From the NCBI RefSeq assembly GCF_011386835.1, contig NC_088795.1, positions 98,206,434 through 98,270,433 of the forward strand: 64,000 nucleotides of DNA, written 5' to 3'. The notes beneath the pieces are model-generated. The model saw only the letters and a program-made list of their open reading frames with translations, ran no database searches and had not been told where the DNA came from. The translations under genes and the position numbers were made by a program. This document shows positions 1-11,575 of this stretch, piece by piece (the stretch's first letter is position 1; every line of letters starts with the position of its first letter). The stretch is from Chrysemys picta bellii (taxonomy: Eukaryota; Chordata; Testudines; Emydidae).

Positions 1-867
1 TACCGTTGAAGGTGTCTGGGGCAGTTGCTTGCTTGGTGCTGGATGTGAGAGTACCAACAGCTGGGCTGAACTCGACGGTGCCAGTTCCAAGTGTCTATGC
101 TTACCCTCCTTGCTGATAGAAGGTAGAAAGACCCCATCAGATCTGTGTCTCTCCTTCGTACACCAGGACTTGAAGGACTCCTCCTCCGGCACTGGCAAGG
201 CCATAAACTCAACAGACTGAGTCAAGAGAGGTTGAGGCTCTGGAGACCGTAGATCTCACTGGGGACTTGGACTTTATTGGAGCTGGCTCCTTAAGGTGAG
301 AATCCACACTAGTCTTTCTGGAAGCCTTTTCTGAAGCCTCAGAAGCTTTCCCTTTCTTAGGAGAAGCCTGCATTGAGGTGGAAGTGGCACTGGATCTGTC
401 TGGAGACAGATGTACTGGGTGGAGGGATATGTCCTGACCTAAGAGCATTCCAAAAGGGAGCATTCGATCATTAGCAGAGTTTAATCTCCCTGTTTTGACT
501 TGCCCTGGATTTGAGGCACAGGCAGAAGTTGCAATTCTGAGAGACAAGGGACTCCCCTAAGCAACGGACACACTTAGAATGGTTGACGCTCACAGGAATA
601 GCCTCTCAGTAGAAGAGGTGATGGTTTGAAACCAGGCGAGCCAGGCATACCCTACCAGAAAAAAAATAATTAATCTCCCTGAGGGGAAAGAGGAGTAAAA
701 CAATCTTCTCACTACTTATCAAACTAGCTATTTTAAAAAATTAACTATAAAAACTATCTTACCTACCACAGTAATATTAGAAAAGCCAAGGCACGCTCAA
801 GGCAGGCACACTAGGACTTCGTCCCAGGCTGAGGTGGTTGAAAAGAAACGGAGGACAGATTGCCCGC
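1..867 (-). mobile_element. DIRS-type retrotransposon, copy 1: Gag N-terminal remnant and 5' leader
   Basis: DIRS elements are tyrosine-recombinase retrotransposons. On the minus strand, 522-572 encodes a C-x2-C-L-G-E ... C-x2-C zinc motif (starts CVRCLGES, ends CNFC) of the kind at the N-terminus of vertebrate DIRS Gag. It is followed by a Ser/Lys/Thr-rich stretch (minus frame, 209-547) typical of the low-complexity part of that Gag. The zinc motif and the Ser-rich stretch are in different frames, so the gene is broken. The element runs off the left edge of the window. Its 5' leader is cut at 867 by an LTR insertion and appears to resume at 3131-3290. Family assignment rests on motif recognition; confidence is moderate. 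Confidence 0.6.
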
Positions 868-994
868 TGTGATGGATTACAGCCCTGAACACTATTGTAC
901 GCCTTGTAAGGTATCATTTGAAAACTCAATTTGCTGGGCAGCATTGTCCTGATAAAATGTATGTGGCAACATTGTATGTGAAGTTAAGGTTCTC

Positions 995-1368
995 TGTAAC
1001 AAGTCCTCTGCCCGGCCTTCTTCCTGGGGCCCACTGGCTGCCCCAATAAAGCACAGCGAGGCTTTTCCTTCTGCAGCACCCGTGGCTTTATTTACAGACT
1101 TCTCCCATCACCAGTGATATACTATATACAGTTTGCAGGCCTTACAATCTCCACTTTCACCCAGAGCCTTCCCTCAGCCCGGAGACTGACCTTCCCTTGG
1201 CCATCCCCCCCTTCCTTCTGGCTGCCAGCCAGCCTTTATAGCCCTTGAACCCTCAGGCCCACAGGTGCAGCCAGTTCTAAAGGCCAGGCACCAGACTTCT
1301 CCCCAGCCCCAATCTATTTCCCCTGAGCAGGGGCTAATTAGGTGCCTCTGCACCAGCACCCTGCTACA
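995..1368 (-). mobile_element. Small solo LTR nested in the 868-2332 LTR
   Basis: A 374-bp block with TG...CA ends (TGTAACAAG at the left, CTGCTACA at the right), flanked by TTCTC (990-994) and TTCCC (1369-1373), a 5-bp duplication with one mismatch. On the minus strand there is a TATA-like box (gctataaagg, near 1231-1242) and an AATAAA (near 1086-1095), in the correct order for U3-R-U5. On the minus strand it begins TGTAGCAGGG, like the start of the retroviral LTR at 30613-31349 (TGTAGTAAGA). The left boundary is less certain than the right. Confidence 0.5.
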
Positions 1369-1373
1369 TTCCC

Positions 1374-1866
1374 CTATGTGATGTTATTAAAACATGTTCC
1401 AAACCCCACTGCCCTGCCCAAGCAGAAGTCAGAAAACAGGTCTGTCCTAAACAAAGGAATATGTGTTTGCCTTTATTTGCATTTAAGCATTATACAGAAT
1501 CATCAAGAGGGAAGGGAAAACAAAAGCAGCTCAAACAGGGGAAAAAAGCCCAGTAGGGAACATCCTTCCATGTAGACTGTCTCCTGGTTCTAAGCTAGAA
1601 ATGTTTTTCAAGAGGGGAATTAAAACTATAAAAAGGTTGGGCAAACACCTCAAGGCATCCCTCTCCCCCCCCACACCCATTGCATTCGCCGAACCTGAGA
1701 AGACAAAAAGGAAACACCCACCAGACTTGGGGGAGGAAAAAAGTCCCAACCTGAGGAGTTTAGTCAGTAATCTTGTTGGAAGCATGTAGTGAGAAAGTTT
1801 GCTTGAATCTAATATAGTTAAGTTAGGCACTAGTATGCATTTTATCTTTATTCTTCTTATAACCAT
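1374..1866. other. Right-hand body of the outer LTR, no gene
   Basis: Open frames here on both strands (61-111 codons) are short, low in protein-like character and lie inside the LTR that resumes after the nested element. The plus strand carries the TATA-like box near 1626. Nothing here supports a host gene. Confidence 0.5.
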
Positions 1867-2341
1867 TTCTGACTTTTTTGCCCAATTACTTTTACTTACT
1901 TAACCTCTCTTTGTAGTTGTAATTAACTTGTTTTATTGTTTTATCTAATCCAGTGTATTTAAACTGAAGTGTCTGGGTAACTAAGATAATAAACTAGTGT
2001 ATATTATTCCCTTAACTGAATAATGGATTTAATATATTTGGACAGTCCAAGGAGAGGGCTAGGCAGTACAAAACATACATTTCTGGGGGAAAGTTTGGGA
2101 CTGGGAGGGTGTTGGGGTCACTCTGCAGCATAACCAAGGCTGGTGAGAGGCAGGGTGTGACTGGCAGGCCGCAGTTACACAAAACACATCTGGGAGCGAC
2201 ATGCATGCTGGTAGCTGGTTGTGAGCAGTCCAGGTTGGAGGCTATAACAGCAAGGCATTGCAAGGCACCCCAGCTTACAGGACAGGAGTGACACAGCTCC
2301 CCACTGATCTGAACTGTGCCCGGTATGTCACACCAGCACAC

Positions 2342-3130
2342 CTAAGTTCCCTCTAAGCTGCGTGGGCATGCGGCCACACAGCAGGCTATAAGGGCTGCGC
2401 AGGGACACAGCCACAGGGGGCTGGAGAGGAGAGAGGTTGGGATGGGCAGGGAGGGAAGCAAGTTGGGGCGTGCAGGGCTCCCCCGGCCACGGCACTGCTG
2501 CTGGCAGGGCGAGGTGCCTCTCTCCTGGAGCTGCTGCTGCTGGTGGGGAGACGGCTGTGGGGGGAGTCCTCTGGCCCCATATCCGGAGCTGCTGCCTCTG
2601 GGGAGAGGCATTTCGACCCCAGCCCTGGAGCTCCTGCCAGCGGGGAGAGGCGTCTCTCTCCCTTAGCTGCTGGCGGCAGGAAGAGGGCTGGGGGGAGTCC
2701 TCTGGCCCCAGCCCCGGGGCTGCTGCCGGCAGGGAGAGGTGCCTCTTTCCCAAAGCTTCTGCCAGTGGGGAGAGGGCTGGGGGGAGTCCCCTGGCCCCAG
2801 CCCCAGAGCAGCCTGCATCCCAAACTCATCATTCCCAGCCCCACCCCAGAGCCCACACTCCCAGCTGGAGCCCTCACACACACACCCCCGCACACCCAAA
2901 CATTCTGTACAAGGCCTCATCCCCCTCCTGTACCCCAAACCCCTCATCCCTGGCCCCACCCCAGAGCCTGCATCCCCAGCCAAAGCCCTCACCACCCTGC
3001 ACCCCAACCTTCTGCCCCAGCCCTGAGTTCCAAACCCCTCAGCCCCACCCCCGCCACACATCACCTACATATTGGTGCACATAACAAAATTCATTCCACA
3101 CATGGATGGGAAAAATTAGAGGGAATATTG
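2342..3130. mobile_element. hAT-like non-autonomous element with GC-rich core
   Basis: Imperfect terminal inverted repeats: CTAAGTTCCCTCTAA at the left and TTAGAGGGAATATTG at the right. Flanking 8-mers are CAGCACAC (2334-2341) and CATCACAT (3131-3138), six of eight matching, as expected for an old hAT duplication. The interior is unusually GC-rich, with reiterated blocks containing 'ggcagggagaggtgcctct' on the left and a C-rich minisatellite from about 2800 to 3060. Many overlapping open frames arise from this composition; none is a gene. The C-rich block closely resembles one inside the unrelated hAT at 16208-17364. Confidence 0.6.
2800..3060. repeat. C-rich minisatellite module
   Basis: Degenerate units built around 'ggccccaccccagagcc', 'tgcaccccaacc' and 'ctgccccagccc'. 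The same phrases in the same order occur at about 17030-17290 in another transposon family, and their complement (gggctggggc, ggggtttggaatgcagg) occurs near 63720-63900. Confidence 0.7.
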
Positions 3131-3290
3131 CATCACATCCCTGTACAGCCTTGGTATCCAGCATAAGGAAGTACAGGGTACATGTGCAGATCAAACGGAC
3201 ACTGCTAACTGAAAATCTCTGATCAAGGGCTCAACAGGCGCATGTGCACCTGACATGCAGCACCCATAGGGCTACTACTCAAAGAAGAGC
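3131..3290 (-). mobile_element. Probable 5' terminus of DIRS copy 1
   Basis: The block 'ggacactgctaactgaaa', then 'tctctgat', then 'agcacccatagg' and 'actactcaaagaag' is matched in the same order by 46074-46175 at the 5' side of the second DIRS copy. The match identifies this as the outer end of the element whose Gag remnant lies at 1-620. Two insertions, an LTR and a hAT-like element, separate the pieces. Confidence 0.55.
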
Positions 3291-3730
3291 TGGGGATCTT
3301 AAGATGACTCTCTCTCACCCAAACACTCACCCCTTTTTATGTCAAGTCAGTCTGTTGAGTTTGGGATACATCCCAAAGAATCTCACTAAGCTGCCTCCCT
3401 AAAATCCTTAGGCCAGACCCACGTAGTGTTGCAAAAGTGGTGCTCAGCACTCTGGTACCATGAGGACAGATGCTTTAGAAAATATAAGACAAACAGATTC
3501 TAATCTGTCACATTTGGGAGTACAGGGTTGTTAATGGACAATTTTTTGCCCTGCAATATTTAGCCATTCATGTTTTCAAACATAAAAATACCACACTAGC
3601 TATGGTAACTCCACTAGAAAAAAAGGTAGTTACAACTGTAACATTATATTAATTCCACTGTGTTCTCTCTATGAATAACTTTGCTATAGACAAAACCTTT
3701 TTAGCTTACTTGACCCCTAGATGCAGCCAT
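3291..3730. other. Unannotated AT-rich stretch
   Basis: I see no coding potential, splice-bounded exon or recognisable repeat in this interval. Confidence 0.5.
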
Positions 3731-4582
3731 TACTCCTGGGGGAATTCTGCACCACTGCGCAATGCAGAATTTTGCAGAAATTAATGTTGGGCGTGCAGAA
3801 TTTCCTTTTCCCCCCACAGAAATGGGCTGCAGAGATGTTGGCCGCTACTAGGGGTCACTGGACCAAGCAGAGCCCAGCTCACAAATAGAAAACAAGTCCA
3901 GGGGGGATGAGGAGGGGGAGGGAACTGGAGGGTTCCCAGCAGCTGCAGTTCCTAGCACGCCCTGAAGGAAAAACAGGTGGCAGTGCACAGGAAACTCCAT
4001 GCAAGCCTGGCACCCAGCATTAGGCTGTTTTTTCCTCTGGATCCCTGGGCTTTTGGGGGGTAGGAGGTGTGAGTGTGTGGGCTAGGGGTGGGGGGGTGCC
4101 CAGCTGGGCTCAGGGTGGGGAGGAGATGGCAGTGTCTGAGCAGGAGAGGGCCCCTCATCCGGACTCTGAGGGGGAGAGGATGTGAGTGTCTGGACAGGGA
4201 GGGCCACTCGGCTGGGCTTTGGGTGGGAGGGGAAGGGATGTGAGTGTCTGGACAGGGAGGGCCCCTCACTGGGCTCTGGGGGGGGAGGGGATGTGAATGT
4301 CTGCCCCCGCCCCAACTGGGCTCTGGGGGTGGAGAGGGGGCAGAAGAACAGGAACTGAGTTGTTGTAGGGGTTTCTTTAACTCTCTACTCCTGGGGGAAT
4401 GTTCGTGTGTGCCTGTATTGTTACAGACATACCTGCTGACAGGTATTTTGAAATAAATTACCAAAATAATTGAAACTGGCATGATTATATAGCATTATTT
4501 TGACAAATAAAATTTACAGAATTCTGCAGAATTTTAAAATATTGTGTTCAGAATTTTTAGGCGCAGAATTCCCCCAGGAGTA
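3731..4582. mobile_element. TIR DNA element, copy 1, with G-rich minisatellite core
   Basis: The left terminus TACTCCTGGGGGAATTCTGC is matched by its reverse complement at the right end (4563-4582). There is no obvious target duplication, so the superfamily is unresolved. The 3' third (near 4430-4560) is the reverse complement of the left part of the element at 51870-53972, so the two copies are in opposite orientation. The core at 4085-4330 is a G-rich array of about 60-bp degenerate units containing 'tgtgagtgtctggacaggg'. No transposase is visible. Confidence 0.75.
4085..4330. repeat. G-rich degenerate tandem repeat
   Basis: Four or so units of roughly 60 bp with the shared phrase 'gtgtctggacagggaggg' and runs of five to seven G. 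Repeated G-tracts give the plus strand G-quadruplex potential. It lies wholly inside the TIR element. Confidence 0.7.
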
Positions 4583-4883
4583 AACCATCCAGGGTCTGCT
4601 ATTCTAAAGGTAAGAGCAACACTGCTGGTCTTATCACTTACCATTCCTATTTTATGGGTTTCCATGCAGAAAGGAAAAGCTGCCAGTCAGTGATCAGAGG
4701 CACAGAACAATGGAAAGCAGCTAAACACAGGTTTCAATTGCTTCTGCCTCCGCACCGCAGATAACTCATGCTCAAAATTAATCCAATACAAAAAACACCC
4801 ACACACAGTTCCAGTGTGATCCATGTTTCCTGCCTATGCCACAAAAAATGAAGAGGGATATATATGGAGATACCATAACAAAT

Positions 4884-4924
<41 letters not shown>

Positions 4925-6042
4925 TTAAACTGGATGGAATTTTAGACAATTTCTTACCTAAATGAAGCACCAATAATTAAGCCCCCCTCTAAGCAGACTT
5001 TGTAATCCAAAAATAATTTGCATTCTAGATATGTAACTTGTAATTAAAGCAAATATTTATGGCTTTTTTATCCAGGTAATTTACTGTGTTTCTTAAAGCA
5101 ACCACATATATGGCACTCTCTGTTTGGATAGATCATTTGCCAAAACATTGACGAGACCTATAAAGCTCAGTGAAATGAGAAAACACCCTTTTTCGTGTGG
5201 TACTGTAATTAAAATAGAGAACAGAAGCTAAATATAATATGATTTGTCACCACTTTTTGCTTGCATGAGGAACTGTTTGAGTTAGAGGGAAATATAATCC
5301 AGATGACTATGTAAAGGCCTATATCCAATTTCAACCAAGCTAATTATTTCACTGCTGGATTTGTGTCAGTTCATTAACACTAGACAATCCAAAGGAGCTA
5401 AATACAAAGAAAAAAAAGCTTAATTTTTAAATCCGCAAGAGGAAACTAAACCACACGATAGTAGCTCTCTGCACCACAACATAATGGCAGCTTCTTTTAT
5501 AAGTGTTTACACAGTAACACACATTTTGCAATATACAATGTTATTGCTGATTAACTCATTGCTTTCAATGTTCTTTGGCAGCTATATAAACTGCTAAATT
5601 AATGCCATCAACTACTGCTCTTACCCAACCACTAAAATAATGCCACATTATACAATTCTGTTTTCAACATGCTTCAATTCAGATTGGAAAATGTGATGAA
5701 AACAATCATTACTGATGCTTGATGTGATGCACTGCATTGAGCTAACAAGCCTCTGGTGTCAAAACAGCTTAAGGGCAGGAAAAAAGAACAGTGACAAATT
5801 GCTGAGCAGATGCTGTGCCCAGGTGAAGTTTATCCCAGCCAACAAGATTCACATTTGACTCATCAATGCCAAAGCTTAGAAAGTAGACAGCTTGCGTTTT
5901 GATGGGCATATCCAATCTCTGAGAAAGCAGTGAGGACAAAAAAAAAATTACAGAAGCAGACAGGCAGGCAGCAGGGAGAGCTATTTATTACTGATTGTGT
6001 ATTGGGGCAACAATTTGTGAAGCCTGGCAGCAAAAGGATGAC
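4583..6042. other. Unannotated AT-rich stretch with a 36-base A tract
   Basis: The only structured signal is an uninterrupted A36 tract at 4887-4922. No gene body or LINE tail precedes it that I can recognise, so it reads as a simple repeat. No other feature is supported. Confidence 0.5.
4887..4922. repeat. A36 homopolymer
   Basis: An uninterrupted A tract. It has no identifiable retroposed body in front of it. Confidence 0.9.
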
Positions 6043-6054
6043 TTTAAAAAGATA

Positions 6055-6203
6055 GGTTTCAGAGTAGCAGCCGTGTTAGTCTGTATCCGCAAAAAGAACA
6101 GGAGTACTTGTGGCACCTTAGAGACTAACAAATTTATTAGAGCATAAGCTTTCGTGGACTACAGCCCACTTCTTCGGATGTGTATATGTTATATATATAT
6201 CTT
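6055..6203 (+). mobile_element. tRNA-derived SINE, turtle type
   Basis: The head 'ggtttcagagtagcagccg' and 'tgttagtctgtat' is the tRNA-related, RNA polymerase III promoter part of a SINE abundant in turtles. It is followed by the family body (gtacttgtggcacc, gagactaacaaattt, agcataagctttcgtgg, acttcttcgg). A 12-bp direct repeat, TTTAAAAAGATA, flanks it at 6043-6054 and 6204-6215, which is the target duplication expected for LINE-driven insertion. It is the single best taxonomic marker in the window. Confidence 0.88.
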
Positions 6204-6215
6204 TTTAAAAAGATA

Positions 6216-6449
6216 CAGGATCTGCATTTGGCACACTATTCATTTTTCTATGTGCATGCAACAGTGAAATTGTGCACCAAGAAGGTTTTTTTTTTAAGTT
6301 TTAACAGAATAAGAGTCAAGTAGTCTCTAAAACTAATCATTTCATTGAGAGATGTACAGTTTTTTCCTCCCCACTGCAGATAATAAACAAAAATATAAAA
6401 CCTAATCTAAAATAGTCAGAGATGTTATCCTGAGAACACTTAACGTTGT
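6216..6449. other. No feature seen
   Basis: AT-rich sequence with no coding or repeat signal that I can support. Confidence 0.4.
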
Positions 6450-6535
6450 TTGCAGTGTTGTTCTAGCCATGCTGGTCACAGGATATGAAGTTTTAGTCCA
6501 ATAAAAGTTATTACCTCACCCACCTTCTCTCTCTC
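6450..6535 (+). mobile_element. Truncated tRNA-derived SINE fragment
   Basis: A head-like segment (gttgttctagccatgctgg, then tcacaggatat) runs into 'gtccaataaaagttattacc' and 'cacccaccttctctctc'. The same head and body phrases occur in the complete palindromic SINE at 54304-54508 and in 25929-26082. The middle of the element is missing here. Confidence 0.6.
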
Positions 6536-6866
6536 AATACTTAAACAAGTAGCCTGTACTTGCCAAGTTCCTAAAGGATTCTTCATGTGAATAGGGGCTT
6601 GCAGAACTGCACCCTTATAGATCAATAAGTTCCCAGTCTATAATTTTCTTTAGACATTTTCCAAACAGTATGTGACAATTTAAGACAATCAATTCATATA
6701 GTTCAGTGTTCTTTCAGTTTTTAGGGAACCTCTTCCACTTGGCAGCATTGCCACAGCTCCAGAATCAGCTTTGTATTTGCAGATAAACAAATAAATTTTG
6801 AATTCATAAAAATAGTAAAAGCAAATTTTATAGAGTCAAAAGTATCTATAAAGTGCCACTCTAGAG

Positions 6867-6977
6867 CAGTGTTTCTCAACCTTTTTGATATCGGGGACCA
6901 GCTTCCTGCCTTCCTAAACTGTCAGGGAGATCTCAGGGACCGGTGCCGGTCCATCGACCAGTCATTGAGGAACACTG
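6867..6977. mobile_element. Charlie-like hAT MITE, 111 bp
   Basis: Terminal inverted repeats CAGTGTTTCTCAA and TTGAGGAACACTG. The 8-bp target duplications are CTCTAGAG (6859-6866) and TTCTAGAG (6978-6985), fitting the nTCTAGAn preference known for the Charlie group of hAT elements. It is far too short to encode a transposase. Confidence 0.88.
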
Positions 6978-7029
6978 TTCTAGAGGAAGAGTATCAGCCA
7001 ACGCAAAACCTTCATGTGCCGCCAACATT

Positions 7030-7230
7030 GAAAGGAAAGAGAATCTCATCACACTGCACTGGGACTCAGGGAGACCTGGGTCAATTCCTGGTCAAGTCTG
7101 TCACAGACTCAGAGAGACTCAGGGCAAGTTGTCAATGGAGACAACAATTCTTCCTTTCTCCCATCCTTTGTCTCTATTGTCTTTTTAGATGGTCAACTCT
7201 TTCCCACTGGGACTGTCACATAAGAGCGAG
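7030..7230. mobile_element. Possible MIR-like ancient SINE remnant
   Basis: Phrases 'gggactcagggagacctgg', 'tcaattcctgg' and 'actcagggcaagt' resemble the MIR-type SINE consensus, but the alignment is patchy. This is a weak call; a profile search is needed. Confidence 0.35.
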
Positions 7231-10200
7231 GTGCTTTAAGTGGGTTCATAATACAAGTAATATACAGTAATAAAACTGCTAGTCCAGATGTTAAGTACTA
7301 GGAAGTTAGCTCAGCAGACTGACAGACATCAAGGATGTATGTATGGGTTGGTGGACAGGAAGGAAAACTGGGTTGGGCATATCTAGTTTCTAATGATATT
7401 TGAAGAATGCACTAATTCTGGTAGGTTCTAAATATTAATCTGCAATATACAGCAAGACTTTATAGAGCTGAGCTAATTAATTTACTATAAAACCAATAAA
7501 AACTTGAATGACTGAAATCTATGCAAGCAAAATTCAAGTTATCAAGGGCAACAATATGGCATGACCTCAGAACAACTGGTGGGGCTGGCACTGTGCCCAT
7601 TATGAAACTAATATGGAACCTGTCAATTTAAAGAGGTGGGATTTAAGACTTAACAAGGTAAACCTGTGAAAAAAACACTTAGAAGCATTTAAAAATAAAT
7701 TCATTAATCTTTCACTTTACAATTACACAAGTCTCAATCTGCTTTCAAAATTAACTGAATATACCAGAGGCCCATTTTCCCTTCCCTTTGTTTTTGCTGT
7801 TTTCCCCTTGCCCTCATCTTTTTAATTGCTAGGAATCTCCTTGCTCTGTCTCATTTCTTCACGCACACTCCACTTTTTCTAAAAGGAACAATGAAACTGA
7901 ATGTACTATCTTCTATTTGCCACAAGCTCCTTTCTTAAGAAGCCTCCTTGGCAGACAACACTGACACCACACTATTACTTTACCAAGTAACTCATGTAAT
8001 AATGTTATCCATTGACATGAATACTAGATATCTTACTCCTCCAATCCCTTTAAAATCCGTGCAGTTAATACCCTTTTTGCAAGGGGCAAAAGGAGGCTAA
8101 AACCCACTTTAAAACAAACAAACAAAACCAAAAAAGAAGTTTATCCTTTGTTGGGTTTTAGTTAGTACCCTTTTGTTTTCAAAAAGGAAAAAAAAAGTCT
8201 CTTCATTTATCAAATGAAGTTTTTTTCAGGCCCTTTGTCTTAATCTGGAATCTTAAAAATATGCATGCAAATGCAGCCATTTTACTTTGTAAACTAGAAG
8301 GGCAGCTTATTCAGCGTTGAGTTAGGAAATGTGACAAAGGAAAACCAGGAATAAAAAAGAATAAATAGACCAAATGACAAGCCTCACACAAGGCCTTCAC
8401 ATTCCTGGCTTTAATTTTATTTTTATTTACAGTCAGCAGAAAATTTCTCAAGAGGGAGAACACCAACGTACAAGGAGAGAATGATGAAGTGCTCACAAAT
8501 TCTCTCAAATCAGAACAGCTCTGTTCTCATTCAGGTGCATCTGTCTTGTGCTGGATGGTTTTCATTAGACTACATCCGCTCTACATTCTAGAATGTAATT
8601 ACATATAGCAAAGATTTGGCTTCCAAGTTCCTGCACATATAATTCTTCATATTGCTGGATCAAGACAAAAATAAGTGAGGTAAGATGTTTATGCTGCTTG
8701 TCACTTACGAAGCAAAGAAATACCCTGTAGAAATGACTACAAAAGATCTCTATCAGATCACACTCTACACCTATTAATGTACAGCCTCGGGCAATGGCTA
8801 TTACTTGATGCTGCAGACTAAGGATAAGATCTTCACGCACCTAATTCTGCCCCCCCCCCACAAAGTCCTCTCTGCTGAGAAACAAAACAAATATGCAATT
8901 GGTTAAAAAAATAAAGATAGAAATTCTGTTGATGTATGTTCATCATGATCTTTGTCCAGATTCATGATCTGGCAGAACTATACAAGTTTCTTCAATGACA
9001 TCTGGAGTATAATCCTAGTTTGCCTGTGAGTTGTTAAGAAGTTTCAAAATGCCTTGATAGAGTAGATGAAGTTCCTTTATGAATGGTGCACAGCAGTGCA
9101 TATTATATGTACTTCCGGGTATTACCACCTTATCAACATTATGGGCAAGAGTATGATGATGCATAAGGTGGCACAATTAAAGTGACAAACAAAAAACAAA
9201 AAAACAGAACGGAGAAAATAAATTTCCATCAAAATTCAATTGGACATCCTGTATGTTTTATCTAGTGGTGTACAATCCGTTATACAGAAGTGATATTTGG
9301 CACTCAAAAGACCATTATATTGTTAATATATGGATAATCAGCTTTTTAGCTGCAATTCAAGTATTACAATGCTTAGATATTATGGTGACAGAGACAATAG
9401 AAAACCCTAAGATGTATAAGGTTTGTTTCTATTAAAACAACTCCTAACAGAGGAAAGGAGGCATAAAAAGGATGGGCTTGTATTGCCTATATTCTGTATA
9501 GTTTTGTCCAAAGATTCCTTTGTCTTGCTGCCATTTCCTGTGGAATCGGATCTGTAGCTGATGATAGGAATTACTGCTCTGAACCCCAACCAAGTTATAT
9601 AAATCGGGAGCTAAAACATAATTTACAAACTCTCTCCCAACCTGTAAAATTTGGTGATTTCTAGAATCAGGTTCTAATGCTCTGCAGAGAGAGACCTGCC
9701 CAAACAACTGCAGCTCTGAAGGCAGAGCAGAGCAAACTGGCAGACTCCCCAGCATACCAGACTTAGCCCATGCCAGCACGGTCTTGTAGTTCTGGGGAGA
9801 GTCTACAGGGACACTGATGGATCTATAGGAGATAAGGATTGTCATGGGATCTAGATAAGCTGGAGAAGACTTTCTGTATTTACACGGTTCAAACATTTTA
9901 AATTTTTATTTTTAAGAGATTGGATTTTAGAAGATCCTTATTCAACAGCTGTGCTTTTCTTTTTGCTTGGATGTGGAAACATGACAGAAAAGCATTCTGG
10001 ATCACATTCTGTGCCAGAGATAAATCCTGGAACAAAGCTTAAAAATTGCAGAAATTTAAAGGGAAAGCTGGACAAAGATATGAAGACTCAACAAATACAG
10101 GAAACAGATTACAGAGGCCAGACCCTGGAAGTACTGCAATGTGTCATTATTAACCACTTTCAACAGAGTCTAAAGAACCTACTGCAGCATAATTACCAAG

Positions 10201-11575
10201 TTTCCACAATGAAGAACCCCTACCAGGAGACAAGCTTTTTTTCTTTTTGGGGGGAAGAAGGGGAGAAGAAAAGGGATAAAGAAGGGAGAGTTACAATAAT
10301 AACCTGGCCAGTTTTTAATACCCATGTAATCATCTATTTAATATCAAACTGATGCCATTAAGTTCCTGTCTGGGCATCTGAAAAAAGCTGATGACGAGCA
10401 TCACTAAGCATCATTCTACCATGAAAATATTAAATTTAAAAGCTTCAAGCTACAGTGAGACAAGTCCGTATGTACAATGCTCCATTTATTACATGGTCTG
10501 TCCAATACAAAAAAAATGCATAGTTTAACCAAGCCCTGATACTTCAAAGATACACAAGTGTAAACCCATGCTCCCACATGGAGTCAGGTTAATGGACCTT
10601 TGCGTAGGGGTCCCTGATACCACAACAGTATGGAATTCAGATCAAGATCACAGGGACTATTTATGTTAACTATCAATACATCCTGGTGAAAACTTCTCTC
10701 TATTTCTTTCATTGAAAGGAGGGCAAAAATCGGAAGGGAGCAAGTTCTTAGCTCTTAAGTAGTTGCCTTCTAAGAGCATTACTCAGCACAGACACTAACA
10801 CGAGCAGGACTGCATGCCACAGCTCCACTAACGCTGACAGAAACTATTACATAGCTGTCAATTTAGAAACTGGACTGAAATATTTTAAAACTCCATTACA
10901 AACTAAATGAAAAAAAAATTCTTGTCTAGAGGACTGCCCCTAGATCAAAGACAGTCACATTCTGAACAGTTTCTTATCAAACGTTTTTGTTTAAAGTGGA
11001 CATTTCATTTCACTTTTTTTTAAATAAACTAAATAAGCTTTTGTTCCCATCTGTACAAGGCCACATAGTTAAGGAACAGTGTTTAAACTCTCAGTTTAAA
11101 TGTTTTTCTGATAAACCAGCTTCTAATACCATTTGACCAACTAGTGTAGGTAGAGCCAAACAAACAGCATTGCAACCCAAAGCATTTGTATTTTTAACAG
11201 AAGTTATTATTTGCAAGAAAAAAGGAAAGATTAAAAGAACCAAGGGCCTGCTCCCATAATATTCAATTAATTTAGCGGAAGCTAATGGCATGCTACACCT
11301 TATAGAGCTCTTAACACATAGAGCTTAGCTAAACCCCTAGTGGAGACATAGCAGTGTCTGCAAGAATTTGAAGTGACACACCAAGATGGGAGAGAAATTT
11401 AGTGTGATACAAGTGTTTCCTGTAGAATAAAGAGAAATGAGAAAAGAAAGGACAATCCAGAATTCCTCTTTCCCCCCCCCTTCCCATATTCGTTTCTGGG
11501 AATGAGCTGGATTAGACTTAGAACGCTCTCCCAGGGGCAACTGAAGTCCCATCGCTGGAGACATTTAAAATGAGA
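7231..11575. other. Long unannotated stretch, mostly AT-rich
   Basis: No host gene or clear repeat is supported. Two minus-strand open frames stand out only by length: 150 codons at 9444-9896 and 91 codons at 8565-8840. Neither shows a recognisable domain, and the second begins directly after an in-frame stop with a GTG. They are treated as chance frames or unrecognised repeat remnants. Confidence 0.5.

Larger units (their letters stand above)
868..2332 (+). mobile_element. Solo LTR, 1.46 kb including a nested LTR
   Basis: The sequence starts TGTGATGG and ends TATGTCACA, giving TG...CA ends with short inverted termini. It is flanked by CCCGC (863-867) and CCAGC (2333-2337), a 5-bp target duplication with one mismatch. 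On the plus strand a TATA-like box (actataaaaagg, near 1626) lies upstream of an AATAAA at about 1988, which suggests plus orientation. No coding sequence is associated, so it reads as a solo LTR inserted into the DIRS copy. It carries a second, smaller LTR at 995-1368. The retrovirus-like versus Gypsy-like origin cannot be settled here. Confidence 0.6.

Noticed and set aside
2386..3166. Several overlapping frames of 133-215 codons on both strands
   Set aside because: Reiterated GC-rich units in a hAT-like element give long frames in all phases; this is not gene structure.
4887..4922. A36 tract as the tail of a processed pseudogene
   Set aside because: No gene-like body or flanking target duplication could be found upstream.
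6055..6203. Possible true tRNA gene
   Set aside because: Only the tRNA-related head of a SINE is present, followed by a SINE body and flanked by a 12-bp target duplication.
8565..8840. 91-codon minus-strand frame that looked protein-like
   Set aside because: It begins with GTG directly after a stop, has no recognised domain and no clear splice context.
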